This document shows, one piece after another, positions 8,545-16,558 of a DNA stretch of 64,000 nucleotides. A program made the position numbers and the translations under genes. The notes below the pieces were generated by a model that saw only the letters and a program-made list of their open reading frames with translations, had not been told where the DNA came from and did not search any database. This stretch comes from Rapidithrix thailandica (lineage in GTDB: Bacteria > Bacteroidota > Bacteroidia > Cytophagales > Flammeovirgaceae): assembly GCF_039710355.1 (NCBI RefSeq), contig NZ_JBDKWZ010000016.1, positions 107,320 through 171,319 of the forward strand, written 5' to 3'. Position 1 is the stretch's first letter. Each line of letters opens with the position of its first letter.

Positions 8545-8584
8545 GCACCTGTATGTTGTCTTTTTTATGACAGTATACAGGTGC
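8545..8584 (+). terminator. Hairpin after the D-threonine aldolase-like gene
   Basis: Perfect 10-bp arms GCACCTGTAT (8545-8554) and ATACAGGTGC (8575-8584) with a 20-nt loop, starting 9 bp after the stop codon. No strong T run follows, so efficiency is uncertain. Confidence 0.5.
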
Positions 8585-9318
8585 CTGTATTTGTACGCTT
8601 TACTGAATAAATGATGGGGATTGACTTTAAATTTATACCCATTGAACGGAAGTTTTTATGCGTTTTTTCCGGAGTTAGGTTTGCGTTTTGGTATTTTTAT
8701 TCCGTAATTGCAGGTACCCCCTGGAAAAAGTCAATTCCTTTTGGTTAAGAACAGGAAATAACTGAAAATCAGCTTCAACTCATTGAATAGTGCCACATAT
8801 AAGCCCGAAACGAATGCAACGGCTGAGGGATATTGTAGTTTATATTTTTTTAAAATTTAAGTAGAAATAGGTGTTTATTTTTTTTTTACAGAATGGAAAA
8901 ACACTGTTGGGTGTGGCATTAATCCTATGTGACAATGCCGGGCGGAAGAAGCCTCTTTTTTCCCCTATATATTACCGGTGAAAGTGACTGGTAACGGAAG
9001 TGCTTTTACTGCTTCATTTGCTGTGACCGTGAACGAAGGGCCCTGCCCCATAAGCCAACCAGTGCCAACCTATTTTGAAATCCTCTTAGCCTGTGATGAA
9101 CCGGTAAACGTAGTTCTGGCTCTCCAAATCATCATAATGCACCAATTAGAAGAAAATTGACTGCCGGTATGCAGCTGTCATAGAGCGAAGCCCTCGACAG
9201 ATGAAGTAATTCTTCTGTCAGAGGAGGCTTGGCTTTGTACAGCCTTTGAAGCACAGAAGTACCGGCAAAATACTTAAAAAGTAATTACTCATTTAAACCT
9301 TGTTAAATTTACGTGCTT
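8585..9318. other. Intergenic stretch before the chitinase gene
   Basis: No supported gene. A short plus-strand reading frame near 8978-9160 includes a stretch resembling a piece of a repeat-rich surface protein (VTGNGSAFTASFAVTVNEG) but has no start context and is too short to call. The main structure is the long inverted repeat at 9162-9267, listed separately. Confidence 0.45.
9162..9267. repeat. Long imperfect inverted repeat upstream of the chitinase gene
   Basis: Outer arms TGCCGGTA (9162-9169) and TACCGGCA (9260-9267) are perfect. Inside them, CTGTCATAGAGCGAAGCC near 9175-9192 pairs imperfectly with a segment near 9220-9245, closing on CGACAGA and TCTGTCAG. The whole could fold as one roughly 100-nt hairpin about 50 bp before the chitinase start, as a leader structure or a repeat relic. 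The same TACCGGCAG/CTGCCGGTA core recurs in the terminator after the gene. Confidence 0.55.
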
Positions 9319-11388
9319 ATGAAAAATTCAGTATGGCTTATTCCTGAAACGGTATGCCAAATCCGATGCAAAGCTTTGCCTATTTTGTTATTCCTTCTCC
9401 TCATTTTTGGTAAAGCATCTACTCATGCGCAATTGTTATGGAGTAATGATCCGGCATCCGAGACCCATGAATTGAAAATTTCCGGTTTGCATGACATAAT
9501 TCCGGGTACTGTTTCTCTCATCAATTATTCCGAAAGGGAACAAGGGTATAGGTTTTATAAACCCGTTGCGTACTATAAGTATGAAAATCAGTCTGTTGAA
9601 ATTAATGCTACTGCTGGTTGCGACAGTATCCCTTCGTATGTAGAGGCTGGGGGATATGCTGCCGGCAGTCAAGTACAAAATAACGGAAAGGTGTATCAAT
9701 GTAAGGAATGGCCTTATACCGGCTGGTGCAATGGCGTGGCTTCTGCATATGCTCCCGGAGCGGGTACCCACTGGCAGGATGCCTGGACTTTTGTCAGTGA
9801 TTGCGGGAATGTGGGCACCAATCAACCGCCACAACTGACCTCCTTAATTCCGGCTACTATTTATTTGGCTACCTTGGATACGGTGACGTTGAAGGCTTCG
9901 GCCTCCGATCCGGATGGAACAATCAGTACAGTGACCTTTGCCTTGAACGGTCAAACCTACAACGGTTCGCTCAATGGGAACCAATACCAAATTCCTTGGG
10001 TACCACCCTCATTTGGCACTTACAATGTGGAGATCATCGCTACGGACAATGAGGGAGCAAGTACTACGGTAAGTACTTCTTTCACCGTGCAGGAATCCAC
10101 AAGTGGAGGAAACTTCCTTATCACTGAAGCCCAATACAACGAGATATTTCGCTACCGCTACGGAACAGATTTGGCTACGTTGGAACTGGACCCGGCCAAT
10201 GATTTTTTCTCCTATAGTGCCTTTGTGGAGGCTGTGCATCGCATGGCTAAAATCGAGGTGCTCTTCGAAAGAAGATCGGGGACTAACTTGTACCGGATTA
10301 CCCGGACGGATAAGACCACGAATGTTTCCACAGTCATCCGGACGGATCAGGATTTTAACGCAGAGTGGAACCTGAACAAGCCGATTCTCACCCAGACGGT
10401 AGATTACGGAACATTTGGTAACGAAGGTTCCCAAACCACCCGTTTGAGGGAATTGGCGGCTTTTATGGCCAATATTGCTCAGGAGACCACAGGCGGATGG
10501 GATACCGCTCCGGGAGGACGCTATTCCTGGGGCTTGTATTTCCGGGAAGAACAGGGCTATGCAGGAACGAATAATATTGGCTACCGGGACGAAGGCAATG
10601 TCAATTATCCCCCGGCACCGGGCAAGTCCTATCATGGAAGGGGGCCTATCCAGTTGAGCTGGAATTACAATTACGGGCAGGTAAGCGAATTCCTTTACGG
10701 AGATAAAAATATCATGCTTAACAATCCGGAAATGGTGATTCAGGACGGAGCTTTGGCTTTCCAGACAGGTATTTGGTTCTGGATGACTCCCCAATATCCC
10801 AAGCCTTCGGCCCACGATGTGATGGTTGGCAACTGGACGCCTTCTTCGTATGACTTGCAGCGCAACCGCCACCCGGGCCTGGGCATGACGGTAAACATCA
10901 TCAACGGAGGTATAGAATGCGGCTCGGGAAGTGAAAATGTGAAAGTAACTCACCGGATCGGGCATTACAGACGCTTTGCCGGAATTCTGAATGTAACCAC
11001 GGATCTCGATAATTCGGATGACTGCTCTTATTGTGGCTGTGCCCATATGACGCCTTATAGAGGGTTGGAACCTGAACCTACGGCCCGGCTGACATTAGAC
11101 CGGGAAACCATAGAAAAAGAACAGGTTTTGAGTGACGAAAACTTGAAGGCTTACCCGAATCCTTCTGCCGGACAATTCACGTTACACTATCAATTAAAAG
11201 AGGAAGGAGAGGTGTCACTGTCCATTTATGATGCTTCCGGTAGTCAGGTTGTCAATTTGGTGAATGAATACCAAGAAGTGGGGCACCATTCGGTACAATG
11301 GGAAGCTTCCGGCATGAATTCCGGGCTCTACATTGTTCGATTGCTTACAGGGCGCCAAGTGAAATTAATCAAGTTGATGGTAGAATAA
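9319..11388 (+). CDS. Secreted GH19 chitinase with carbohydrate-binding module and T9SS sorting domain
   Basis: 689 residues. In order: signal peptide to about A37-Q38; a CBM5/12-like chitin-binding module (about 85-155, with YVEAGGYAAGSQVQNNGKVY and THWQDAWTFV); a bacterial Ig-like domain (about 160-260, ASDPDGTISTVTF); a GH19 catalytic domain (about 265-550) with catalytic E389 in AQETTGG and E410/E411 in YFREEQGY, plus GRGPIQLSWNYNYG; and a C-terminal T9SS type A sorting domain (about 605-689, AYPNPSAGQFTL to the end). It should hydrolyse chitin by inversion at the cell surface or outside. The ATG at 9319 is preferred over a GTG at 9313 because it directly begins the signal peptide. It is transcribed alone, with a strong hairpin at its end. 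Confidence 0.93.
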   Translation: MKNSVWLIPETVCQIRCKALPILLFLLLIFGKASTHAQLLWSNDPASETHELKISGLHDIIPGTVSLINYSEREQGYRFYKPVAYYKYENQSVEINATAGCDSIPSYVEAGGYAAGSQVQNNGKVYQCKEWPYTGWCNGVASAYAPGAGTHWQDAWTFVSDCGNVGTNQPPQLTSLIPATIYLATLDTVTLKASASDPDGTISTVTFALNGQTYNGSLNGNQYQIPWVPPSFGTYNVEIIATDNEGASTTVSTSFTVQESTSGGNFLITEAQYNEIFRYRYGTDLATLELDPANDFFSYSAFVEAVHRMAKIEVLFERRSGTNLYRITRTDKTTNVSTVIRTDQDFNAEWNLNKPILTQTVDYGTFGNEGSQTTRLRELAAFMANIAQETTGGWDTAPGGRYSWGLYFREEQGYAGTNNIGYRDEGNVNYPPAPGKSYHGRGPIQLSWNYNYGQVSEFLYGDKNIMLNNPEMVIQDGALAFQTGIWFWMTPQYPKPSAHDVMVGNWTPSSYDLQRNRHPGLGMTVNIINGGIECGSGSENVKVTHRIGHYRRFAGILNVTTDLDNSDDCSYCGCAHMTPYRGLEPEPTARLTLDRETIEKEQVLSDENLKAYPNPSAGQFTLHYQLKEEGEVSLSIYDASGSQVVNLVNEYQEVGHHSVQWEASGMNSGLYIVRLLTGRQVKLIKLMVE

Positions 11389-11431
11389 TTTAAAGGTACC
11401 GGCAGGCTTTACATCTGCCGGTATCTTTAAA
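11389..11431 (+). terminator. Hairpin terminator after the chitinase gene
   Basis: Arms of 17 bp (11389-11405 and 11415-11431) with one G-T mismatch and a 9-nt loop; the core is TACCGGCAG/CTGCCGGTA. It begins immediately after the stop codon. Confidence 0.7.
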
Positions 11432-11512
11432 TAGTTTTGCATAGGAAATAGGAAGATAAAATTTTCTATGAAATAGTGGTATAAACTTATTGTAAATTTG
11501 GCTATACAAATA

Positions 11513-11542
11513 AAAGGCCACCATCAAACAATGGTGGCCTTT
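11513..11542 (-). terminator. Bidirectional terminator at the left edge of the island
   Basis: Perfect 12-bp stem AAAGGCCACCAT/ATGGTGGCCTTT with a 6-nt loop, five bases beyond the minus-strand stop at 11547. T-rich sequence follows on both strands, so it can stop transcription from either side. Confidence 0.8.
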
Positions 11543-11546
11543 CATT

Positions 11547-12130
11547 TTATTCTTCAATGATTAGCTTTCTGATATTTTTGCTAAATTCATTTGTGGTGAA
11601 GACTTCAAACCGTTTGATATATTTTCCTATTTCTGAATAAGGAATTTCTACCTGATGAGCTGTCACCTCTACTTCCCCGTTATTTTTCACTATTTCTTTT
11701 TTAATATCCTCAAAGGAAGAGCCATATTTTTTTGTATCCAGGGTATAGATAGTAGTACTAATTTTCTCTCCGTTAATGGTGTGTTCTGAAAATTTCAATC
11801 CCATAGGAAAGTGTTTTTCAGTATCAATATCATAGTCTTTACATATTTTCCTAATGTGCTCACCATCATGAAAATCAATGGCTGCTAATCCTTGATAATC
11901 ATCCTATTGTGTACTTGCATGCTCTTTTAAAAAGTTCATAATTTCAAGTTTAGAATGGTTTAACTTACTTCTTAAAGATTTGATAGATTCTTATCAAAAT
12001 CCTTACAAATATATTTATTACCTCTTACTAGGTAACTAGATTTAGAGGAATGTTTTCTACATTTGGCCCTGCTGATCCTCAAAAATTACCTTTTCATCTT
12101 GGTTAAAGACTATTGGGGACAGGCTACTAG
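11547..12130 (-). pseudogene. Decayed gene at the left edge of the T6SS island
   Basis: Only the last 85 codons (11547-11804, MGLKFSEHTINGEKIS) form a clean open frame. The same frame continues upstream to about 11985 with one stop, a TAG at 11904-11906 (ASTQ, stop, DDYQGLAAIDFHDGEHIRK). Beyond that, coding-like stretches in other frames continue the pattern (YLVRGNKYICKDFDKN near 12000-12045, VFNQDEKVIFEDQQGQ near 12070-12120). This is best read as one gene of roughly 190 codons carrying a nonsense mutation and at least two frameshifts. No family was recognised. Its place next to a candidate toxin suggests an old effector or immunity gene, but that is inference. The intact 3' part could also be a short hypothetical gene. 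Confidence 0.6.
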
Positions 12131-12163
12131 CAACACAGCACTTTAAACCTCAAATCCACAACT

Positions 12164-13645
12164 ATGATTACAATATCAGAATCAGGTAATCCGAAAAACT
12201 CCATCCAAATTCCTGCACTCAGAAGACCCTTAACCATAAGACAGTTTTTGGTACATTTTAGAAGACCTTCCGATTATGAGAACAATAATGTGACAAAAGA
12301 GTATGGTTTTGATTGGCTGCGGGATGAATATATTTATCCGGTTGAATCTGTAAATAGGAGAACTACTCCCTTATGTACGGATGTAGAACGGCTAAAGGGC
12401 GAATATTCAAGAGATGTAACAGACCCTATTCGCCCCTATGGGGTTGATTATTATCCGGCCTGGTTAAGCCTCAAAGAAGGGAAGGAAGCTACGTTGGACT
12501 TGGAGGTGGAAGCACTGGAAGAGCTAGCAGAAAATGCTACTGCTCTTATTTTTGAGAGCAGTACCCCTCACCTACAAATAGAGCCTGCCCAAATCAATTT
12601 ATCTGAGATCCTACAAACAGGGAGGCAAACGAAAAACTTAGGGCAAACAACCAGAGAGTATTATCTAAAGAGTCAAAGCATCAAAATAACCTCTTGTACG
12701 GGGGGAACCTTTGCAGAGCACCAACAGATCAAGGTATTTGCTCAATGTGGAGCACAAAGGGAAGAGGTAGGAAAGCTTATGGTTTATCACAACCAGGATA
12801 TTTACAGGTTGAATGCGAGGTTTGTACAAGTAAATTTCAAAGGTTCAATCCATATGCCTCCTAGACAAGTTGCCGGTATGATGGCGGGAAACAAAATTGA
12901 TTTTTCTTTAGATACAACAGAAATGATAGTGGATAATAATCCTGCCTATAGTGTTGCTCCTAAGCCTATAGGAATGGAAACAACCATTTCCAATTGGAAA
13001 AGATATGTAGAAGATACTGAAGAAAAAGCCAAACAAAAGTTTACACAAGCATTAATTGAATATACCCCCATTAAGAAAAATCAAAGAAAATATGAATATA
13101 GGAAAGTAAACGTAAATCTTAAAAAGTTTAAAATAGGAGAAAACACTGAAGAAGGCCCTGGAATTAATCGAATCAAACGCTCTATTACATCAATTAGCCT
13201 TGACTCTATCGTTTGTGATATGGAAGAGTTCTTACTTGGGTTGCGAGAGATTTACGAAGAAGAATACACAGATGAACCTGGGGTGACATTTTTTTTAATG
13301 CCTATGGTTATAAGGTATCCTAAAAGTCCAGGAAGCAAACGTATTGATCACTTTGATGGCTTTGCTGAAGATGTGTTTAATACAGGGAGATATGTGATGC
13401 TAGCAAATTACCATGATCAACTTAGGGAAATGACTTTAGTACATGAAGCGGCTCACAATATGGGATTGGTTCATTCTTTTACTACAGTTACTGAAGATAA
13501 CGGCAGGCCTATTGTGCCTGAACATACCTTTGTTAGAGGTACTACTGAAAATATTATGGATTATAGTTTAAGTACCTTTAGTTTTTGGAAGTACCAATGG
13601 GACAAACTACGACAAGACAATCACGATTTAGAACTGATACGATGA
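12164..13645 (+). CDS. Metzincin-type zinc metalloprotease, candidate T6SS effector
   Basis: 493 residues, no signal peptide. The C-terminal part holds the full metzincin zinc motif HExxHxxGxxH as HEAAHNMGLVH (H427, E428, H431, H437) and a Met-turn candidate (NIMDY, M465). The N-terminal half (about 1-230) is a beta-rich region including LSLKEGKEATLDLEVEALEE and a NLSEIL to SQSIKITSCTG segment, resembling, from memory, N-terminal domains of Bacteroidota T6SS cargo proteins; this is unverified. The stop codon overlaps the start of the next gene (ATGA at 13642-13645), so the two are translationally coupled. With a missing signal peptide, a linked secreted-paralog array and tssD close by, a T6SS-delivered toxic protease is the best guess. 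Composition is clearly AT-rich, suggesting transfer. Confidence 0.72.
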   Translation: MITISESGNPKNSIQIPALRRPLTIRQFLVHFRRPSDYENNNVTKEYGFDWLRDEYIYPVESVNRRTTPLCTDVERLKGEYSRDVTDPIRPYGVDYYPAWLSLKEGKEATLDLEVEALEELAENATALIFESSTPHLQIEPAQINLSEILQTGRQTKNLGQTTREYYLKSQSIKITSCTGGTFAEHQQIKVFAQCGAQREEVGKLMVYHNQDIYRLNARFVQVNFKGSIHMPPRQVAGMMAGNKIDFSLDTTEMIVDNNPAYSVAPKPIGMETTISNWKRYVEDTEEKAKQKFTQALIEYTPIKKNQRKYEYRKVNVNLKKFKIGENTEEGPGINRIKRSITSISLDSIVCDMEEFLLGLREIYEEEYTDEPGVTFFLMPMVIRYPKSPGSKRIDHFDGFAEDVFNTGRYVMLANYHDQLREMTLVHEAAHNMGLVHSFTTVTEDNGRPIVPEHTFVRGTTENIMDYSLSTFSFWKYQWDKLRQDNHDLELIR

Positions 13646-14193
13646 AACAACTTTTGATCATACCTCTGTTATTCATATCCTTTCTGGGTTTTGGGCAAGA
13701 TCCATCCAAAGAGGATACCTTAGTTATACACCTTGACACAGAAACTTATACAAAAACTGAAACCATTGAGTATAAAAACCCAAGGCTATTTCCTTTTACT
13801 TATGAGTATCTTGTTGACAAACGAAACGATCAACCGTTAACAGGTTTATATAAGGTGATTACCGGTCCAAATTCTTTCTTCTATTGTAAATATGTTAGTG
13901 GGGTAGAAGCAAATGAAGGAATTAATTTTATTGAATATTACCAAAATGATAAATTGGTAAAAATGGAGATAAAGGGTGATATGTATATGGGTACTAAATA
14001 CTTATCACTTCCTCATTATTCTTGTGATAAAAAAATTAAGGGCTTTTTCAAAGAGATAACATCTGATGCTATTGTTGAAGAAGTTGTCATCAAACAGAAA
14101 GTCAAAGAGGATACAGTATATTGGATTGTCAAATCCAAAAGATATCCTTATAAAATCCCCTTTGAAAAACACCGTCTGAAGGGGTGTTTTTAG
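13642..14193 (+). CDS. Tandem secreted paralog 1, candidate immunity protein
   Basis: 183 residues with a signal peptide (MKQLLIIPLLFISFLGFGQ). The mature part reads DTLVIHLDTETYTKT, then YLVDKRNDQPLTGLYKVITG and YSCDKKIKGFFKE, and ends HRLKGCF. No database family is certain; the GLYKV to YYQNDKLV stretch vaguely recalls MORN/YwqK-type antitoxin repeats. The start at 13642 is fixed by the signal peptide and by the ATGA overlap with the metalloprotease stop, which couples expression. Periplasmic location and coupling to a candidate protease effector suggest immunity. The last 39 residues match paralog 5 exactly while the signal peptide differs from the other four, which points to recombination within the array. 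Confidence 0.8.
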   Translation: MKQLLIIPLLFISFLGFGQDPSKEDTLVIHLDTETYTKTETIEYKNPRLFPFTYEYLVDKRNDQPLTGLYKVITGPNSFFYCKYVSGVEANEGINFIEYYQNDKLVKMEIKGDMYMGTKYLSLPHYSCDKKIKGFFKEITSDAIVEEVVIKQKVKEDTVYWIVKSKRYPYKIPFEKHRLKGCF

Positions 14194-14225
14194 TTATTAT
14201 GTTTCTTGTTCATCGTGATCATTAT

Positions 14226-14786
14226 ATGAATTACCGTCTCTTTTTCACTATACCTCTGTTATTCGTATCCTCTTTGGGTTTCGGGCAAAGCTCACCCAAA
14301 GGGGATACCTTAGTTATACACCTTGACACAGAAACTTATACAAAAACCAGAACTATTAATGAAAATAGCCCAAGGTTAGAGCCAAGAACACGTAGTTATT
14401 TAATCGACAAACGAAACGATGAACCGTTAACAGGTTTATATAAAGTGATCACAGGATCAAATTCTTTCTATTATTGTAGGTACGACAATGGTGCAGAAGT
14501 CAACTATGGCCTCAATTATATTGAATATCATCAAAATGGCAAACTGATACAGATAGATATTAAAGGTGTTGCAATTTTTGGAAGCAAATACTTGACTGTT
14601 CCCAATTACTCTTGTGGCAAAAAAATCAAAGGCTTTTACAAAGAAGTTGTATCTGATGCCATTGTTGAAGAGGTTATCATCAAGCAAAAAGTTAAAAAAG
14701 GTAAGATACATTGGAATGTCAAAGCCAAACATAATGTCTCTTTCAAAGGAATTTTTGAAAAACACCGTCTGAAGGGATGCTTTTAA
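14226..14786 (+). CDS. Tandem secreted paralog 2, candidate immunity protein
   Basis: 186 residues, signal peptide MNYRLFFTIPLLFVSSLGFGQ, with the same layout as paralog 1. It differs most in the region after the repeat DTETYTKT (TINENSPRLEPRTRSYLI instead of TIEYKNPRLFPFTYEYLV) and in C145-G in place of C-D before KKIKGFYKE. Its C-terminal half is nearly identical to paralog 3 (VVSDAIVEEVIIKQKVKKGK). An upstream in-frame ATG at 14184 is rejected because those codons fall in the duplicated spacer. The 32-bp spacer before it contains a remnant of the 3' end of tssD. Confidence 0.8.
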   Translation: MNYRLFFTIPLLFVSSLGFGQSSPKGDTLVIHLDTETYTKTRTINENSPRLEPRTRSYLIDKRNDEPLTGLYKVITGSNSFYYCRYDNGAEVNYGLNYIEYHQNGKLIQIDIKGVAIFGSKYLTVPNYSCGKKIKGFYKEVVSDAIVEEVIIKQKVKKGKIHWNVKAKHNVSFKGIFEKHRLKGCF

Positions 14787-14817
14787 CTTATGGTTTCTTG
14801 TCCATTGTGATTATGAT

Positions 14818-15378
14818 ATGAATTACCGCCTCTTTTTCATTGTACCACTGTTATTCGTATCCTCTTTGGGTTTCGGACAAAACTCACCCAAAGGGGATAC
14901 CTTAGTTATACACCTTGATATGGAAACCTATACAAAAACCAGAACCATTGAGTATAAAGATCCAAGGCGAATTCCTTTTACTTATGAGTATCTTGTTGAC
15001 AAACGGAATGATCAACCTTTAACCGGTTTATATAAAGTGATTACCGGATCAAATTCTTTCTACTATTGTAAATATAAAAATGGTATAGAAGCTAACCGAG
15101 CACTCAATTTTATTGAATATCATCAAAATGGCAAACTGATACAGATAGATATTAAAGGTGATGCAATTTTAGGTAGTAGATATTTATCTGTTCCCAATTA
15201 CTCTTGTGATAAAAAAATCAAAGGCTTTTACAAAGAAGTTGTATCTGATGCCATTGTTGAAGAGGTTATCATCAAGCAAAAAGTTAAAAAAGGTAAGATA
15301 CATTGGAATGTCAAAGCCAAACATAATGTCTCTTTCAAAGGAATTTTTGAAAAACACCGTCTGAAGGGATGCTTTTAA
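14818..15378 (+). CDS. Tandem secreted paralog 3, candidate immunity protein
   Basis: 186 residues, signal peptide MNYRLFFIVPLLFVSSLGFGQ, mature part starting NSPKGDTLVIHLDMETYT. The middle carries TGLYKVITGSNSFYYCKYKN and ALNFIEYHQNGKLIQIDIKG. The C-terminal half is almost the same as paralog 2 and differs from 1, 4 and 5. The ATG-to-ATG distance from paralog 2 and to paralog 4 is 592 bp in both cases, a regular duplication unit. Role as for the other paralogs: secreted, probably periplasmic, candidate immunity to the linked metalloprotease. Confidence 0.8.
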   Translation: MNYRLFFIVPLLFVSSLGFGQNSPKGDTLVIHLDMETYTKTRTIEYKDPRRIPFTYEYLVDKRNDQPLTGLYKVITGSNSFYYCKYKNGIEANRALNFIEYHQNGKLIQIDIKGDAILGSRYLSVPNYSCDKKIKGFYKEVVSDAIVEEVIIKQKVKKGKIHWNVKAKHNVSFKGIFEKHRLKGCF

Positions 15379-15409
15379 CTTATGGTTTCTTGTCCATCGT
15401 GATTATGAT

Positions 15410-15973
15410 ATGAATTACCGTCTCTTTTTCACTATACCTCAGTTATTCATATCCTTTTTGGGTTTCGGGCAAAACTCACCCAAAGGGGATACCTTAGTTA
15501 TACACCTTGATATGGAAACCTATACAAAAACCAGAACCATTGAGTATAAAGACCCAAGGCGATTTCCTGTTACTTATGAGTATCTTGTTGACAATCGAAA
15601 TGATCAACCCTTAACAGGCTTATATAAGGTGATTACCGGTCCAAATTCTTTCTACTATTGTAAATATAAAAATGGGGTGGAAGCAAATGAAGGTATCAAT
15701 TTTATTGAGTATCACCAGTATGGGAAGTTAGTTCGATTAGATTTTAAGAGTTATGCAATTCTGGGAAGCAAATACTTATCAGTCCCTCATTATTCTTGTG
15801 ATAAAAAAATTAAGGGTTTTTTCAAAGAGGTAACATCTGATGCTATTCTTCAAAAAGTAGTCATAAAACAAAAAATCAAAAAGGATACAGTATATTGGAT
15901 TATAAAAGGATCCTCTTACAAAAAGCCATATAAACTTCCCTTTGAAAAACGCCGTCTGAAGGGATGTTTTTAA
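15410..15973 (+). CDS. Tandem secreted paralog 4, candidate immunity protein
   Basis: 187 residues, signal peptide MNYRLFFTIPQLFISFLGFGQ. This is the most divergent C-terminal region of the array: SDAILQKVVIKQKIKKDTVY, then WIIKGSSYKKPYKLPFEK, ending RRLKGCF instead of HRLKGCF. The front half is close to paralog 3 (NSPKGDTLVIHLDMETYTKT) and the middle is close to paralog 1 (GVEANEGINFIEYHQ), so it looks mosaic. Divergence among copies would fit immunity to several toxin variants, but could equally be drift. Confidence 0.8.
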   Translation: MNYRLFFTIPQLFISFLGFGQNSPKGDTLVIHLDMETYTKTRTIEYKDPRRFPVTYEYLVDNRNDQPLTGLYKVITGPNSFYYCKYKNGVEANEGINFIEYHQYGKLVRLDFKSYAILGSKYLSVPHYSCDKKIKGFFKEVTSDAILQKVVIKQKIKKDTVYWIIKGSSYKKPYKLPFEKRRLKGCF

Positions 15974-16004
15974 CTTCAGGTTTCTTGTTCATCGTGATCA
16001 TTAT

Positions 16005-16556
16005 ATGAATTACCGTCTCTTTTTCACCATACCTCTGTTATTCGTACCCTTTTTGAGTTTTGGGCAAGATCCACCCAAAGAGGATACCTTAGTTATACAC
16101 CTTGACGCAGAGATCTATACAAAAACAGCGTTTATTGATGATAACCCAAGGACAAAGCCTAGTGTTTTTGAGTATCTTGTTGATAAACGGAATGATAAAC
16201 CCTTAACGGGCTTATATAAAGTAATTACCGGATTAAATTCTTTCTACTATTGTAGATATAAAAATGGGGTAGAAACTTTAGAACTGAATTATATTGAGTA
16301 TCATCAAGATGGTAAATTGGTACGAATGGATATTAAAAGTCATTTACTTTTAGGTAGTAAATACTTATCTGTTCCCAATTACTCTTGTGATAAAAAAATT
16401 AAAGGATTTTATAAAAGTGTTATTTCTGATGCTATTGTTGAAGAAGTTGTCATCAAACAGAAAGTCAAAGAGGATACAGTATATTGGATTGTCAAATCCA
16501 AAAGATATCCGTATAAAATCCCCTTTGAAAAACACCGTCTGAAGGGGTGTTTTTAA
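16005..16556 (+). CDS. Tandem secreted paralog 5, candidate immunity protein
   Basis: 183 residues, signal peptide MNYRLFFTIPLLFVPFLSFGQ, mature start DPPKEDTLVIHLDAEIYTKT. The region after it (AFIDDNPRTKPSVFEYLVDK) differs from the other copies. Its last 39 residues are identical to paralog 1. The stop codon is 2 bp from the stop codon of the convergent tssD gene, and the bases after it are the tssD 3' end that also appear, as remnants, in each of the spacers between the paralogs. This makes paralog 5 the copy nearest the ancestral junction. Confidence 0.8.
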   Translation: MNYRLFFTIPLLFVPFLSFGQDPPKEDTLVIHLDAEIYTKTAFIDDNPRTKPSVFEYLVDKRNDKPLTGLYKVITGLNSFYYCRYKNGVETLELNYIEYHQDGKLVRMDIKSHLLLGSKYLSVPNYSCDKKIKGFYKSVISDAIVEEVVIKQKVKEDTVYWIVKSKRYPYKIPFEKHRLKGCF

Positions 16557-16558
16557 CT

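Larger units (their letters stand above)
13642..16556 (+). repeat. Five-fold tandem gene array with about 590-bp units
   Basis: Start-to-start distances are 584, 592, 592 and 595 bp. Spacers are 14194-14225, 14787-14817, 15379-15409 and 15974-16004. Each contains a version of the 17-mer AGGTTTCTTGTTCATCG, which also follows paralog 5 at 16561-16577, where it encodes the C-terminus of TssD on the other strand. Two spacer types alternate: 1 and 4 end CATCGTGATCATTAT, 2 and 3 end with GTGATTATGAT. Confidence 0.88.

Noticed and set aside
8978..9160. A 60-codon plus-strand frame before the chitinase gene with an adhesin-like stretch.
   Set aside because: Too short, no start context, and the second half has no protein-like pattern; possible relic only.
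9313..9318. A GTG start two codons before the chitinase ATG.
   Set aside because: The ATG directly begins a normal signal peptide and is the stronger start.
10009..11046. A 345-codon open frame on the minus strand opposite the chitinase gene.
   Set aside because: It is antisense to a clear GH19 domain, has no family resemblance and reflects codon bias of the real gene.
14184..14225. An upstream in-frame start for paralog 2 that would overlap paralog 1.
   Set aside because: The added residues are encoded by the duplicated spacer and would precede, and spoil, the signal peptide.
13642..16556. The regular ~590-bp repeat units were considered as a CRISPR-like or satellite array.
   Set aside because: Each unit is a full secreted-protein gene with its own start and stop; spacers are only 31-32 bp remnants of tssD.
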